Assembly (NCBI GenBank): GCA_003427395.1
Contig: BFEA01000331.1
Coordinates: 1,543,577 to 1,581,790 of the forward strand
From: Chara braunii
Lineage: Eukaryota; Streptophyta; Charophyceae; Charales; Characeae
DNA: 38,214 nt
Direction of reading: 5' to 3'
Shown: positions 10,127 to 20,499 of the stretch, piece by piece
How positions within the stretch are numbered: the stretch's first letter is position 1
How the letters are laid out: each line of letters begins with the position of its first letter
Position numbers and translations under genes: made by a program
The notes under the pieces: generated by a model
Told to the model about the DNA's origin: nothing
Seen by the model: the letters and a program-made list of their open reading frames with translations, nothing else
Database searches by the model: none

Positions 10127-11179
10127 GTTGCAAGGTGGCTAATGGACAACATGAAAAGTAAACTCCTGAGCCACTCCGATGAATTTTGGAACGACACATA
10201 TCACCAACTTGTCCCCTTGCTGGACAGCAGCCTCACTCGAAAAGCAGTGTTTACTCACGGCCTGCCCCTGTGGACAGACTGGTAGGAAACATGCCAACGA
10301 CTCCTCACAATTGTGCTCCATAGGTTTCACCCACTGTAGGAAGAGAGCGCAGTGAGTGGAGGGGTCGAAACCACGAAAAAAAAGAAGAAGGCAAGTGGTA
10401 ATGAGGCTGCGTGCAAAGAGGGTTAGCCAGTTACGCCAGAGCGTGAGACCCAAGTGGCTTCACACTACCATGTTAGTCAGGGGAAACCTACGATGACGAA
10501 ACGACAAAACCAGCAGAGTGAACCAGACGGCCCCCCGCCGCACCCACCAGACCCGCCGGATGCCGACATCACCAACAAGCGGCAAAAGCTTGAATACTTG
10601 GTAGAGAGAGGACACAATCCACCGGAGCCAGTATCTAACACACATGATGATCCCCGTTCGTCAAAAAGAAGGGATCTGGGAGATCGGCCTATCAGAACCC
10701 CCACTATCTAAGTACAGGGAATTGACTCTGAAGGGCTGGTCTGACATCATCCCTGCTAGACTGGGGATGGACAACCTACATGATACTTTGATGAGAGGTT
10801 TCATTGGAAGAGAATATCAGCCGGGAGCGATGGCCACCTGGAACAACACCTAGGGGATAGATAAAATCTCTCGGAAGGAGATCTTCATCCTTTTTTAGCC
10901 CTCCAAGGAAGCAGGTCTTAGGTGGCTATCGCAGAATGTCATCCTAAACTCTCAACTGCAAAAATCCAAGGGGAATAAAATATGGCCGTAGTCGGACATT
11001 CGGGTCATCCTCCTTAGGGTTATTAGGACAGGGCGTTGGCAGGGGACAGACAATTGGGCCTCAACCTACTGGAAACACCTCTAAGGGGAACATGACCTCT
11101 GCATAAGAAGGCAATAAATGGGTCACATTGAGGCAATTTATGGAAAGAATAAAGAATGGAGCAAAGGAAAATGCCAAGC
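10127..11179 (+). pseudogene. LINE-2 region between ORF1 and endonuclease
   Basis: A hydrophilic, Pro-rich frame (10454-10711; PPPHPPDPPDADITNKRQK) overlaps another plus-strand frame at 10644-10853 that contains YRELTLKGWSDIIPARLGM. Weak coding signs continue to about 11090 with several stops. I do not recognise a domain. It may be the end of ORF1 or an N-terminal extension of ORF2. Confidence 0.4.
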
Positions 11180-12030
11180 GGACCTGGACCTGTGGTCTCT
11201 AAATGTGAACAGACTTATTACAATCAACCCCTGAAAGAAACAAGCAATATGGGGACAGCTAAGAGGGGTGGAGGGTAAAGAATGACCTGATGTGATCTGT
11301 GTACAAGAAACACACTTAATGAATACACCAGATCATAACCACGCACATAAAGAGACTTGGCCATACCAAGCCTCTTGGGCTCACTCCCCAAGAGTCGGAA
11401 TTTCAGGAGTGACCATCTGGCTCCCCCCGAAATCAAGGGTAACACTAATCAACTGGGCGGCAGACCAGGAAGAAGGCAGATGGGTATCCATCCTAGCCAT
11501 GCTAGAATTGGAAGTGGTCACCATCCTCTGTGTCTATGGCCTGAACGACATAGGGGGTAAAAGGATGTTTTTTGAACCCATTCGCGCCCTGATCCTGGAA
11601 GGGATTCCGCTCATTATTGTCGGGGACTTTAGTGCAGCGTCGGAAAGAGGGATGGATAGATGGAACACGCTCGAACCCCCTCCCCCTATATGAGCATGGG
11701 CGAACAGATAATTAGTGGCATATGTCCCTCATTGAATCTTTATGACTCCTTCTGAAGGACCTTCCCAACACGAAAAACTTACTCATGTTTTCGCAAGAGT
11801 GCAACAAACAGACCCATGAAATCATGCATCGACCTCATATTACTTTCTGAAGAACTGGAAGGGGCTCTTCAAGTGGCTGAGATCTTCCGAGGGAGCCCGT
11901 TCCCATGCCTAAAGCATGCCATGTGTGTAATCATAATGTCCTTCCGAAAAAGACCGGACCAAAGGTCGAGAATCTACAAACTAAATATCTCCCTTCTCAC
12001 ACAAGAAAATTTCCAAAACTTCCTTTGAGA
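11180..12030 (+). pseudogene. LINE-2 ORF2 endonuclease (APE/EEP) domain
   Basis: Homologous to the LINE-1 endonuclease and uninterrupted by a MITE: DVICVQETHL (about 11288-11318), GISGVTIWLPP (about 11398), RWVSILAMLELE (about 11482), then VGDFSAASERG (about 11619), IDLILLSEEL (about 11829) and LKHAMCVI (about 11910). The GDFN motif has Ser for the catalytic Asn, and the Asp of the SDH motif is replaced, so the domain should be inactive even apart from the stops near 11222, 11284 and 11692. Confidence 0.82.
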
Positions 12031-12330
12031 TGTGTGGGCCTATCGAAGATCCCACCGGGACAAGATTCAATATGATATATTATGGTTTAATAATGGACTG
12101 ACCTTTATGGCTAGAAAATGTAAAAAATTCTCAAAGTTACAGGCAACACATCGTCACCAACAGGAAATGATGATATACTACCAACTGGAACAACTGTGTA
12201 CACAGGAGGAACATCAGGAATCGCAAGATCCGGGGGGACAACTCCAATAGCGCATCCAAGCCTACTGACAGACTATATTGAAAGATGATGGCAGGAAGCA
12301 CGTATACGAGGTAAACTACACCGACACAGG

Positions 12331-14025
12331 ATGGAAGGAACCATGGACACAAGGTTCTTCGTCATGGCTAAAGCAAGGGCGGGACGATCTACTATTGATG
12401 CACTAATCCAAGACCAAATGAAAATAGCAACCACAACACCACATTGCGCCCAAATAACTCGGTCTTTTTTTCAAGACCTATTTAGCTCCCGCTGTGCCCA
12501 TCACCCATGGGAAAAGAGGAGCAAGGAGATAGATGAGTTCCTTCAGCCCCTTCAACAAAGACTCACGAAGAAATAGCAAGAAGTAATGGAAACACACTTA
12601 ACAAAAGAGGAAATCTGGACTGCGTTGACGCAAATGGATGAGGAGAAGATCCCAGGAATAGACGGTCTCCCAAAGGAGTTTTGAGAATCTTACTGGAGTC
12701 ACCTCTCCCAAGATTTGATGAACTATTATCATGCGGTCTGGACCACGGGACAAATGAGGCAATTTGTGGGACAAGGAGTGCTTACCCTGTTATATAAGAA
12801 GGGGGATAAAATGAACATTCTGAACTATCACCCGATAACACTCCCGACGGTGATCTACAAACAGATAGCAAAGGTTTTGGCTAACTGGATGTAAAATGTG
12901 ATGGAGGACATCATTCACCCTTCACAAATAGGTTTTATTAAGGGGAGGAAAATCAAGGACAATATATTAGTGGTAAATGAGATGATCAAACTCTCTCGAT
13001 AATCCAAACACAATGTAGTTATTATCTTAAGGTTTATTGATTTCAAGAAAACATATGATCATGTGGCATGGTTCTTCCTCGACAAATGTCTGGAAAAACT
13101 AAACTTTGGACCACACTTCTACAAATGGATATGAATTTTGCACCAGAATGCCACCACCCGAGTTCAAGTAAATGAAACACTAGCTCCTGAGATCCGCCTC
13201 CAAAGATCGGTGCGGCAAGGTGACCCGATTGCACCTTTCCATTTCGTAATAGTGATTGAAGCACCGACAGTTGACCTTAGAGTGCGCAAAAGGATACAAA
13301 AAATCAAGGTAACCGTTACTTCAATCTCGGAAGAGGCGGTCCCAATATGTTCCCTGTTTGCAGACGATTTGATGATAATCGTCGAGACATCTTTGAAAAA
13401 TCTAATGGAAATTAAGGCATTAATGGATAAATTTTGTATCCTTTCGGACATAAACGTCAACTGGGGCAACAAAATGTTAGGGTGGTGGGTCCACCATCAA
13501 GGGGGAAGACCCCCAGACAACCCACAGATAAAATGGATGCCCCTTGAGGCCCCGATCAGGGTATTGGGAGAACCCATGTCAGCAACATGCAAACCCACAA
13601 CCAATGATGCGTGGATCATCAATCCCGTAATCATAAAACCAACCAAATGGAAAGACAAACACACTTCATTGTTTGGTCGAACACTAGTTATCAACAACGA
13701 GATCTTAGCAGCCTTGTGGTATCGATATGTCGTCTGTTCACTCAGTAAAGAAGGTATGCATTCACTACGCCAACAGGTGGCAGCCTATCTATGGAGAGAG
13801 AATCACGAGTGTCAGAACGCCATTAGCCGGGTGGCTTGCCAATCGGTGATTCCGCCAAAACCTGAAGGAGGTCTGGGCATAATCGATCTGAGCACCCAGG
13901 TGATGGTTTTGGCTATTCAATGGGTAAATACCCTCCTCATAAACCCACAAGCCTCGTGGCGAGCTATAGCGCTGGAACAAATTGCACGACTGACCCCTAT
14001 TGTCCCGAGCGGTACAGATCCTACA
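12331..14025 (+). pseudogene. LINE-2 ORF2 reverse transcriptase and thumb
   Basis: Blocks in order: IPGIDGLPKEF (about 12652), LTLLYKKGDKMNILNYHPI (about 12782), QIGFIKGRKIKDNILVVNEM (about 12928), FIDFKKTYDHV (about 13031), VRQGDPIAPFHFVIVIEA (about 13210) and catalytic FADD at 13357-13368. The longest open stretch of any LINE in the window, 13138-14043, covers palm motifs B and C and the thumb (HTSLFGRTLVINN, VAAYLWRENHE, PEGGLGIIDLS). Stops precede it at 12682, 12892, 13000 and 13132. It joins abruptly to zf-RVT sequence at about 14026, missing about 0.9 kb present in LINE-1. Confidence 0.85.
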
Positions 14026-15010
14026 ATGTGCAATGGCAAATAATCTACCGTTGCTTGCCGACACCTGCACGGATAGTGTCTAGATCATAGTTGGAACAAA
14101 AGGGAGAACTGTCTTCCCTATGCTCCTATTGCAGATCGCCTGGGCAACCACAGATTGCAGATATGGAGCATTGTTTGCTCTATTGTCCTCTAGCACGCCA
14201 GATCTGGCAATGGTGGACGGCAACATGGGGATACCTCACGAACACAGACTTCCCATAGGACGTGGCAATCATCCTACTAGGCCACATTTCAAAGACCGCG
14301 ACCCCATGGACAGATTTCCAGCTTAACCTATTCAAATACACAAGGCTGGATGTCCTTATGGTAGCCTGGCGGGCAAGGTGCTCTCATGAATACAAAGAAC
14401 ATACCTTTGGGTTTGTTCAAGCCAGGTTGCACATTATAGACACACTGAGGTGCAACATACATAAGGCCTGAACTCAACTGAGAGAAGATTTGAGCACAGC
14501 AACAGTCCGTATACGAAGACAGGAGTTAAAAACAGCCTTCAAAACAACCTAGCTTGATCCGGACAATAAGATAGCTGATCTTGACGACGCACAACAACTA
14601 AAATGGAAACCCTGGTGGCAGACGGAAAGACAGTGGCGCAGAAGCCACAGGCAATGTTTCGAAGACCTCAACCGGGACTTCCCATCATACAGATCACTCC
14701 AAATGACGACTCGTCCCTCCAACAACAACCGTCCACCCAGTCGATAGACCTCTCATCTCGTGCCGTCCCCAACGCGCCACCGAGCCAACCAACACAACCC
14801 GTTCCGTAGCTCCCACTCACACCTCCGCCGATTACCACCCCCCAACCCCCTCCATTGCCCTCTGGGCCTCCCCCCGCTACACCGCCACCCCGTCCCCCAA
14901 TACCCCAAACACACCTCCCAACTGTCCCCTCTTCTCCCTCACTACCAAACTCCCTCCCCCCACCCATTCCTGCACCTCCACCAACAGCCAACTCAGGGAA
15001 CGACAAGTCC
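14026..15010 (+). pseudogene. LINE-2 ORF2 zf-RVT remnant and Pro-rich C-terminus
   Basis: VQWQIIYRCLPTPARI followed by LEQKG (14026-14105) marks the start of zf-RVT. A decayed C-terminal domain follows (14262-14470; LDVLMVAWRARCSHEYKE), then LKWKPWWQTERQW (about 14600-14640). The region at 14764-15000 is very C-rich and encodes a Pro/Ser/His-rich tail in one frame. The DWLGG and RDY-L-FH motifs of the other copies are not found here. The segment 14521-14763 is repeated almost identically at 16098-16343. Confidence 0.7.
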
Positions 15011-15169
15011 TCTACGCAACCTCAAAGGTCATAGACCCTTGTTCAAATGCCAAGAACTGTCCACATTTCAAGCTGAATCGAGAGCCGCAGCAGACTCGTC
15101 GACGGAGCAGGGAACAAGGGTGACAACAGCATAAAGAAAATAAAGGAGTACTCCTACACAGGCTCTACG

Positions 15170-15770
15170 AGAGATCACAGGGAAGAGATAGTCTAAGAGT
15201 GGTCATCAAAAGGATCTGAATTCTCACATGTGCCATACACACTAAGATACACTTCGATCTGACATATAAAGGTACTATCATTAACAGGTGTGCTATATAG
15301 TACGCACGTAACTTACACGATAACAGTTGATCCCCCTATCATAACCTGATTCAAGGACGAGCCCTACAACGGATATGACCTAAGGTTCAGACTTTAGGGG
15401 ATCACTAAGGCTATGATTGGGGATCGAGAAGGGTATAGGGTTTATAGGTTTTAAGTGGGACAGGGGCGGTAAGGGCGATCACAGGGAAGGACAGAATAGA
15501 CACACCTGTTCCACATGTAACATACACACTATGAGACAACAGAGGTATTGCTCACTGCCAACAAACACAGGTGATCTGTGTATTTTACAGTAAGAGATCA
15601 TGTACGTAAGTGATCTAGGCTACAACAGTAGATCAACTTCTCAAATCTCATTTTAGATAGGAAGAGACCTGCAATATCAGGGACTCAAGATTTAGGCTTC
15701 ACGAACTGTGAAGGTTAGGAATGATGTGTGAAAGCATAGGGTGTAATGGATTTTAAGGAGACAGGCGTAG
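15170..15770 (+). repeat. Tandem duplication in the LINE-2 3' UTR (about 305 bp unit)
   Basis: Two diverged copies: GATCACAGGGAAG at about 15173 and 15478, CATACACACTA-GA near 15234 and 15523, and TATAGGGTTTATAGGTTTTAAG near 15434 matched by CATAGGGTGTAATGGATTTTAAG near 15736. No ORF. It is similar in layout, though not obviously in sequence, to the duplication in the LINE-1 3' UTR. Confidence 0.7.
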
Positions 15771-15940
15771 TACAGGGGGGCTGCAGAATAGGGCTGGGCA
15801 AAAAAGATAAAATGTGCTCCAACACGGGATGGGAACCACTAGCAGCTCCACGGGACAAAGGAGCCCAGGATTGTGAAGTGAAAATGACCACAGCCCCGGA
15901 TAACAACAAACAACAATCTCAGTGCCACATGATGTATCAA

Positions 15941-15996
15941 TGGGACGCTGGACCCGGTTTCCAGCAGGTGCTGCTCCCCACCAATAGATGGAGTGG
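15941..15996 (+). other. Conserved LINE 3' double hairpin, copy 2
   Basis: GCTGGACCCGGTTTCCAGC forms a perfect five-pair stem with a nine-base loop. AGGTG and CCACC flank a short loop to form the second stem. An alternative pairing AGCAG/CTGCT is possible in this copy only. The adapter begins 64 bases downstream, so the tail is not seen. Confidence 0.8.
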
Positions 15997-16059
15997 CCGG
16001 ACAGGTAAGCCCTCAATTCTGACGGTTCTCTTACCACCGCCAGGATAGAGGGATATCAC

Positions 16060-16097
16060 CTGTCTCTTATACACATCTAGATGTGTATAAGAGACAG
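16060..16097. other. Nextera mate-pair junction adapter (assembly artefact)
   Basis: The 38 bases are the 19-base Tn5 mosaic end CTGTCTCTTATACACATCT followed directly by its reverse complement. This exact palindrome is the circularisation junction of Illumina Nextera mate-pair libraries. It is not genomic. On the minus strand it creates the tell-tale peptide SYTHLDVYKRQ inside a spurious ORF at 15937-16473. Confidence 0.98.
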
Positions 16098-16343
16098 GAC
16101 AGGAACTGATCACAGCCTTCAAAACAACCTGGCTTGATCCGGACAATAAGATAGCTGATCTTGACGACGCACAACAACTAAAATGGAAACCCTGGCGGCA
16201 GACGGAAAGACAGTGGCGCAGAAAGCCACAGGCAATGTTTCGAAGACCTGAACCGGGACTTCCCATCATACAGATCACTCCAAATGACGACTCGTCCCTC
16301 CAACAACAACCGTCCACCCAGTCGATAGACCTCTCATCTCGTG
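16098..16343 (+). repeat. Near-identical copy of 14521-14763, probably misassembled
   Basis: About 245 bases repeat the LINE-2 segment with only a handful of differences (for example GGTGGCAG versus GGCGGCAG, and one A indel). It is bounded on the left by the adapter and on the right by N. The simplest reading is a mate-pair read placed as if it were contiguous genomic sequence; a true paralogue cannot be excluded. Confidence 0.85.
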
Positions 16344-16358
16344 NNNNNNNNNNNNNNN
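16344..16358. other. Assembly gap of 15 N
   Basis: Fifteen undetermined bases. The sequence changes from the LINE-2 C-terminal region to the LINE-3 linker region across it. Confidence 1.
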
Positions 16359-18340
16359 GGTACTCCACCCGAGGCCAGGGCACAGATCGACAGGGGGCGA
16401 GAAAGGACCTGAGAAACGATCCCTTTTGGGTCAATCTGTTGAAAATATGGCGCAAACTCCCTCTCCTAGACAAAACTTCCCCCGCAAGGCGGGAAGAGGT
16501 CTATGAACAGTCGTTGTTTGGCAAGAGATGGCTCGCTAACCCCACAGGCTTGTCTTCCTCTGTACACAAAACTCGTGGCAAGGGTGGGCAAAAAAGAGAG
16601 TCCTCAGAATAGGGGATGTCTGGGACCAGGAACAGAAGGATTGAATCTCACCCACTCATTTAAAAACGAAACAGAGATACTACCATAACCTTGGGGATGC
16701 ATTCAAAACAATCATTAATACAGTCCCTCTAGACTAGGTTTGTATACTGCGAAAGGGTCCACAATTCAGAGAGGGAGACTGGGTAGCTCTACGGGAACAC
16801 AGAGATAAGGTTGGCAACATAACAGACATTCACCCTGACGGGGAAGTTCAGGTCAACTGTTTTAAACTACGAAAGGACCATCATCTGACCACGATATGCC
16901 CGTCAGAGGACTGATGGCTCCCACCATCGACAATCTTCATGATAAAAGTGTTGCAAGAAAAAGAGAAATGGATAGCTTACCAGCCAAATATCCAGTCTCC
17001 CGTCCAGCGTGTGAACAACAAACATTAGTCTGGATGGTACCTTACCCATGAAGAACCACCCATCAAAAACACCTACATTCCTTGACAGTTAAAGCCACTT
17101 ACCGATTGTTGAGGAACTTGAGGCCAAAGCTCAATTTACGGGACAGAGTAGAGTCTCGATGAATGATACATTTAAATGTGGCAAGAGAGGCCTTGAAAGG
17201 AATACACTAGTTTAAAACATAGCAAAACCAAACCTGCCAAATTGGTGTCGCCGCAATCATTTTGGCAGATTGAACATAGGTGTCTGCCAACCAATGATTG
17301 GCCGATAGACCACACACACCTGGAACAGAAGGGGCTTGCCCTTTCGTGGAGAAAGCTCTGTAGCACTGTCTTCCCATCAACTTGAATGGGCGGAAACCAT
17401 AGAGCATATTTTCCTTCAATGCCCAGACTCGGTATGACTCTGGAGGTGGTGGGACCGAATCTGGCGTCAAACTAGGCACCTCTACACTGTCCCTGGGACT
17501 GGAAAGCGCTCCTTTGTGAGACCTGGAGTCCGGATCAACTGAGTGATTACGAACGCAAAATGTTTAAAACAGCGAGAAAAACAGTTTTGTGGGCTATATG
17601 GTGGCTTCGTTGCACAATGGAAATGGAAGGTCGTCGATAGGATGAACCGAAGTTTATTGGCACAATCAGGCAACACATCCAGACTGAAATAACAATACAA
17701 TGGGATGAGATAAAAGAGAAGCTCACATTTCTCAACTCCAAAAAGAAAATCCAAACATCTATCCGAAACTTCAGTAAAGATTGGTTGGGGGGGAACAAGG
17801 GGGTAGAATGGCGACAGTGGTATGGAAAGGGGGGATGGGGGAAGGATAGGGGAGGGGGGAGGAACATGAAACATTGGTTAGAGACTATACCCTCTCCTTT
17901 CATGACTGGACTCTCTCAGACCCATCTATCCCCCTGAGACCCCTCTCAGACTTCCTAGACCTCTTCCCTCTCTCCCCTCTTTCTGTAGTGGGATCGTCAC
18001 GATATGGGGAGGATGGTAAATGAGAGGAATGGAAGGGCGCTGCCAGTGCAAGAATGATGGATCCAGCATCTCCTAGGAGGATGAAGAGGAAGAAACTTCC
18101 AAAACAAAGTTGTGCAGTTAAACCCCCAAGCTCGTTGGGCTAGTTCATTCTGGCAGCACCATATCTTGAGTTCAGATGTTTACCAAATGATAAAATGTTC
18201 TGGGACGCTGGACGCGTTTTCCAGCAGGTGTTGCTCCCCACCAATAGCTGGAGCCTCCTCGGGGGTGCTACGAGTGCCTGCTTGTATCAACATCCCTAGC
18301 ACAAGCCGGGGATGTTTTGTTAAAAAAAAAAAAAAAAAAA
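16359..18340 (+). pseudogene. LINE-3: 5'-missing LINE, C-terminal ORF2 and 3' end
   Basis: It starts inside the linker before zf-RVT: KIWRKLPLLDKTSPARREEV (about 16440) matches the LINE-1 linker near 4437-4500. zf-RVT pieces follow in shifting frames: the cluster around 17270-17330, ETIEHIFLQCPDSV (about 17395) and WWDRIWRQT (about 17448). The C-terminal motif appears as FSKDWLGG (about 17771) and, one frame away, VRDYTLSFHDW (about 17879). The 3' hairpin is at 18201-18255 and an 18-base A run starts near 18322. The 5' part is lost in the assembly gap. It carries many stops. Confidence 0.8.
18201..18255 (+). other. Conserved LINE 3' double hairpin, copy 3
   Basis: GCTGGACGCGTTTTCCAGC keeps the perfect GCTGG/CCAGC stem, with loop changes only, and CAGGTG...CCCCACC keeps the second stem. 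A poly-A run follows about 67 bases downstream. Confidence 0.8.
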
Positions 18341-18657
18341 GTTTTCTCTTCGCACTCCTCCACCTCCTCATTTATTTGTTTCTTTATTTATTTCTTTTTC
18401 TTAAAATTTTGATTGTGACATTTTGAAACTCAGTGTGCTTCCCTTGCTCCTTTCCTCTTCTCTTGCAACATTTTGACCCAATGGGGGTTGGGAAAATGAT
18501 GCAGAAAATTTCAAGAAAATTAATATTCCTTTCATCCCCACCCTTTGCGTATATCTTTACTATTCTTTAGTAATGTGTTTTTTTTTCATAGTTTATTTTA
18601 TTATTTATTTTAATATTTATTTTATTTTATTTTTATCTCAAAACGTCATTATTTATC
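18341..18657. other. AT-rich spacer, no gene
   Basis: T-rich and TTTA-repeat sequence (about 18565-18640). It contains TTTTGACCCAATGGGGGTT (about 18470), related to the sequence after the LINE-1 tail. No ORF of interest. Confidence 0.6.
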
Positions 18658-18659
18658 TA

Positions 18660-18947
18660 GGCTACCAGAGTGATCCGGGACCACTTGCCTGACCGGGCCA
18701 AAAAAAAAAAAAAAACTATTTTTAAAATTTTAATTAATATTTTTATTTTAAATTTGGTAAAGAAGTTCGATATGACCCCGAGGCAAAAGTTGTTCAGTCT
18801 TTTTTTTTTGCATAACATAGTTTTTTCAATTTTTTTGCGGATTTCTTTGATTTTTTTATTTTTATTTTTTGCCATGACTTTCCTTGGTCCTTGCACGGCC
18901 GGGCCACCTAGGAAAATAGGGTGACCCGGGCGGCCCGGCTGGTAGCC
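18660..18947. mobile_element. Small inverted-repeat element with TA flanks (MITE candidate)
   Basis: The ends are GGCTACCAG at 18660-18668 and its complement CTGGTAGCC at 18939-18947, each flanked outside by TA (18658-18659 and 18948-18949). Including the TA, the match is 11 bases. Inside the ends are GC-rich blocks (GACCGGGCC at left, GGCCGGGCC at right) around an AT-rich core. A 288-bp length, short inverted ends and a TA duplication fit Tc1/mariner-type MITEs. It has no coding capacity. Confidence 0.65.
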
Positions 18948-18949
18948 TA

Positions 18950-19299
18950 ACTATTTATTTATTTATCCTTCCCCCTCCCCTTCATGGTTGTTATTCTTTC
19001 TTCTTGATTAGGTTGCCGTTACTCCAACCTAATCCCCCCCAAACCCGGTTAGGGTTTTCTTAGGATTTTTCAAGGGATTGACTTAGACGAGAGTGACTTA
19101 GAGCGTTACATCCAAGTATTTCAGGATGCCCACCTCGTTTGTGATGAGACGTTGTTCTGGAGGTCATTCTCATCAACCGGTTTATTTTTAGTCTTCCGGC
19201 TAACTATCGCTTGGAGTTTTGGAGGCGGTCATTCTTGTCGGCAGAGCAGGCGTACGATACTGATCACCAGTATCAGAGAATCCGTAGTTGTTTCTGCAC
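18950..19299. other. Spacer, no gene recognised
   Basis: T-rich then mixed sequence. AACCCGGTTAGGGTTTT (about 19045) contains one telomere-like unit, but it is not repeated. No supported ORF. Confidence 0.5.
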
Positions 19300-19480
19300 C
19301 ACCCCACCCTCACCCAATCACGCAGCACTACCCGAGGTCGTTTTCGCTGCCCTTTTCGCAGCCTGCCGCCCCCACCCAATCACGCGGCGCTACCTGAGGC
19401 CATTTTCGTCGCCCTCGTCGCAACCTGCCCCCCCCCCCCAATCACGTGGTGCTACCCGAGGCCGTTTTCTGCGTCCAAGT
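19300..19480. repeat. 62-bp tandem repeat, 3 copies
   Basis: CACCCAATCACGC-GC (or a variant) recurs at about 19311, 19373 and 19435, each followed by GCTACC-GAGG-C-TTTTC. Variation in the C runs accompanies each unit. Open frames across it are low-complexity. Confidence 0.85.
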
Positions 19481-19504
19481 TAGATTGGAGCACCATTCTC
19501 TCGG

Positions 19505-19738
19505 TGTTACAGTGTGCTCGAGTACGGCGATGATCCTACGGTCGAGCCCGACCCTACCCTTGGGGCTGCTCCTGAGGACACCGAATTTATGGACGTCATC
19601 CTCTACAATTTGGATAACGAGACGACCACCCTTGGTGATCGCTTGCGGATAACCTTATCCACTATGGGTCGTGCTCATAGCAGGCCCGCACAGCACGGTG
19701 CCCATACATTCATTGTTTCTACAGTGGACCTCTCGTAG
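19505..19738 (+). CDS. Unidentified ORF, about 77 codons
   Basis: I do not recognise this protein. The frame opens near 19505 and reads acidic and Thr-rich (EYGDDPTVEPDPTLGAAPED, then LYNLDNETTTLGDRLRITL) to a TAG at 19736-19738. It has no clear ATG at its start. Composition is balanced and not obviously repeat-derived, unlike the overlapping frames. It could be a remnant of a transposon gag or an exon fragment. It follows a three-unit tandem repeat. Confidence 0.35.
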   Translation, partial: CYSVLEYGDDPTVEPDPTLGAAPEDTEFMDVILYNLDNETTTLGDRLRITLSTMGRAHSRPAQHGAHTFIVSTVDLS

Positions 19739-19771
19739 GGTTTCTCCCTCCTCGTGGAACTCTGACACGTT

Positions 19772-20239
19772 ATGAGTGTGCCACCATTGAGACACGTTAA
19801 GGTTGTATTAATTGCTGCCTGGATAGACACACCCCCTCATGTTGCCCATACCATGTCGGCCTTGATCGTTACTACATTGATATTTCTCGTTAGTGTCAAT
19901 CACAATCCTCCCCGATGCCCCCTGGTTGACGTCATCCAACTAGCCACGGTGTAGTGTACTGTTGAGGTCTCGTCTATAGCCAACTTTTTGACCACTGAGT
20001 TGTAGTTCGCCCCTTTGGCTACCACACCAGAGGATCCTAAGGACTCGACAAATGCAGTTTCCTCCACCCCGTCATCTGTCGAGGCACCGTTCGCCCCACT
20101 GCAAACTGCCCCATCTAGTTTTTTTTCTCTGAGACTTCTGACGCGTCTCGCTATTCGCACAACTCGTTGTAGTGCTCAGTTGACGACTAATGACGTTGCG
20201 TCATCTCTCCTAGATTTGAAGGGAAGTACTCATGCCTGA
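19772..20239 (+). other. Weak coding-like region, unidentified
   Basis: Two open frames (19772-19954 and 20015-20239). The first contains a hydrophobic stretch (SALIVTTLIFLVSV). The second is Ser/Thr/Ala/Pro-rich (STPSSVEAPFAPLQTAPSS). They are separated by stops and do not match a family I recognise. They may belong with 19505-19738 as one decayed gene. Confidence 0.25.
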
Positions 20240-20499
20240 TTCTTTGTCGACCCCAGGTAGGGTGTCCACGGAATACCCATGCACGAAGTTGTTGAAATAT
20301 ACGAAAATCCATACCGTAACGGTGAAAGATTACGGAGCATTCCAAAAACTTAAAGTAGTTTCCCCCTGCTTAGCATAGCGCTCGGGCTCGGTGACCGAAC
20401 TCGAACGCTCGGTAACGAGCCCGAACGTGGTCCAAAATCGACCGAGGCCGAATATTTTTATTATGATTTTTTTTTTTTTTTATATCTCAAAATAACTTT
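20240..20499. other. Spacer, no gene
   Basis: Contains a short imperfect repeat of CTCGG/GCTCGGT units with complements (about 20385-20435) and a T run near 20469-20481. No ORF supported. Confidence 0.5.

Larger units (their letters stand above)
8184..16059 (+). mobile_element. LINE-2: L1-like non-LTR retrotransposon, most complete copy, decayed
   Basis: It reads in order: ORF1 (about 8184-10126), endonuclease (about 11180-11960), RT and thumb (about 12590-13990), zf-RVT remnant and C-terminus (about 14026-14800), a long 3' UTR with a tandem duplication (about 15170-15770) and the conserved 3' hairpins (15941-15996). Compared with LINE-1, about 0.9 kb between the thumb and zf-RVT is missing. 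Stops and frameshifts occur throughout. The 3' end cannot be seen because a sequencing adapter begins at 16060. Its C-terminus differs from that of LINE-1, so it belongs to a related but distinct subfamily. Confidence 0.85.

Noticed and set aside
15937-16473. 178-codon minus-strand ORF spanning the gap.
   Set aside because: It contains the translated sequencing adapter (SYTHLDVYKRQ) and unknown residues.
19040-19065. AACCCGG...TTAGGGTTTT looks like a telomere repeat.
   Set aside because: Only one unit is present, so there is no telomeric or interstitial array.
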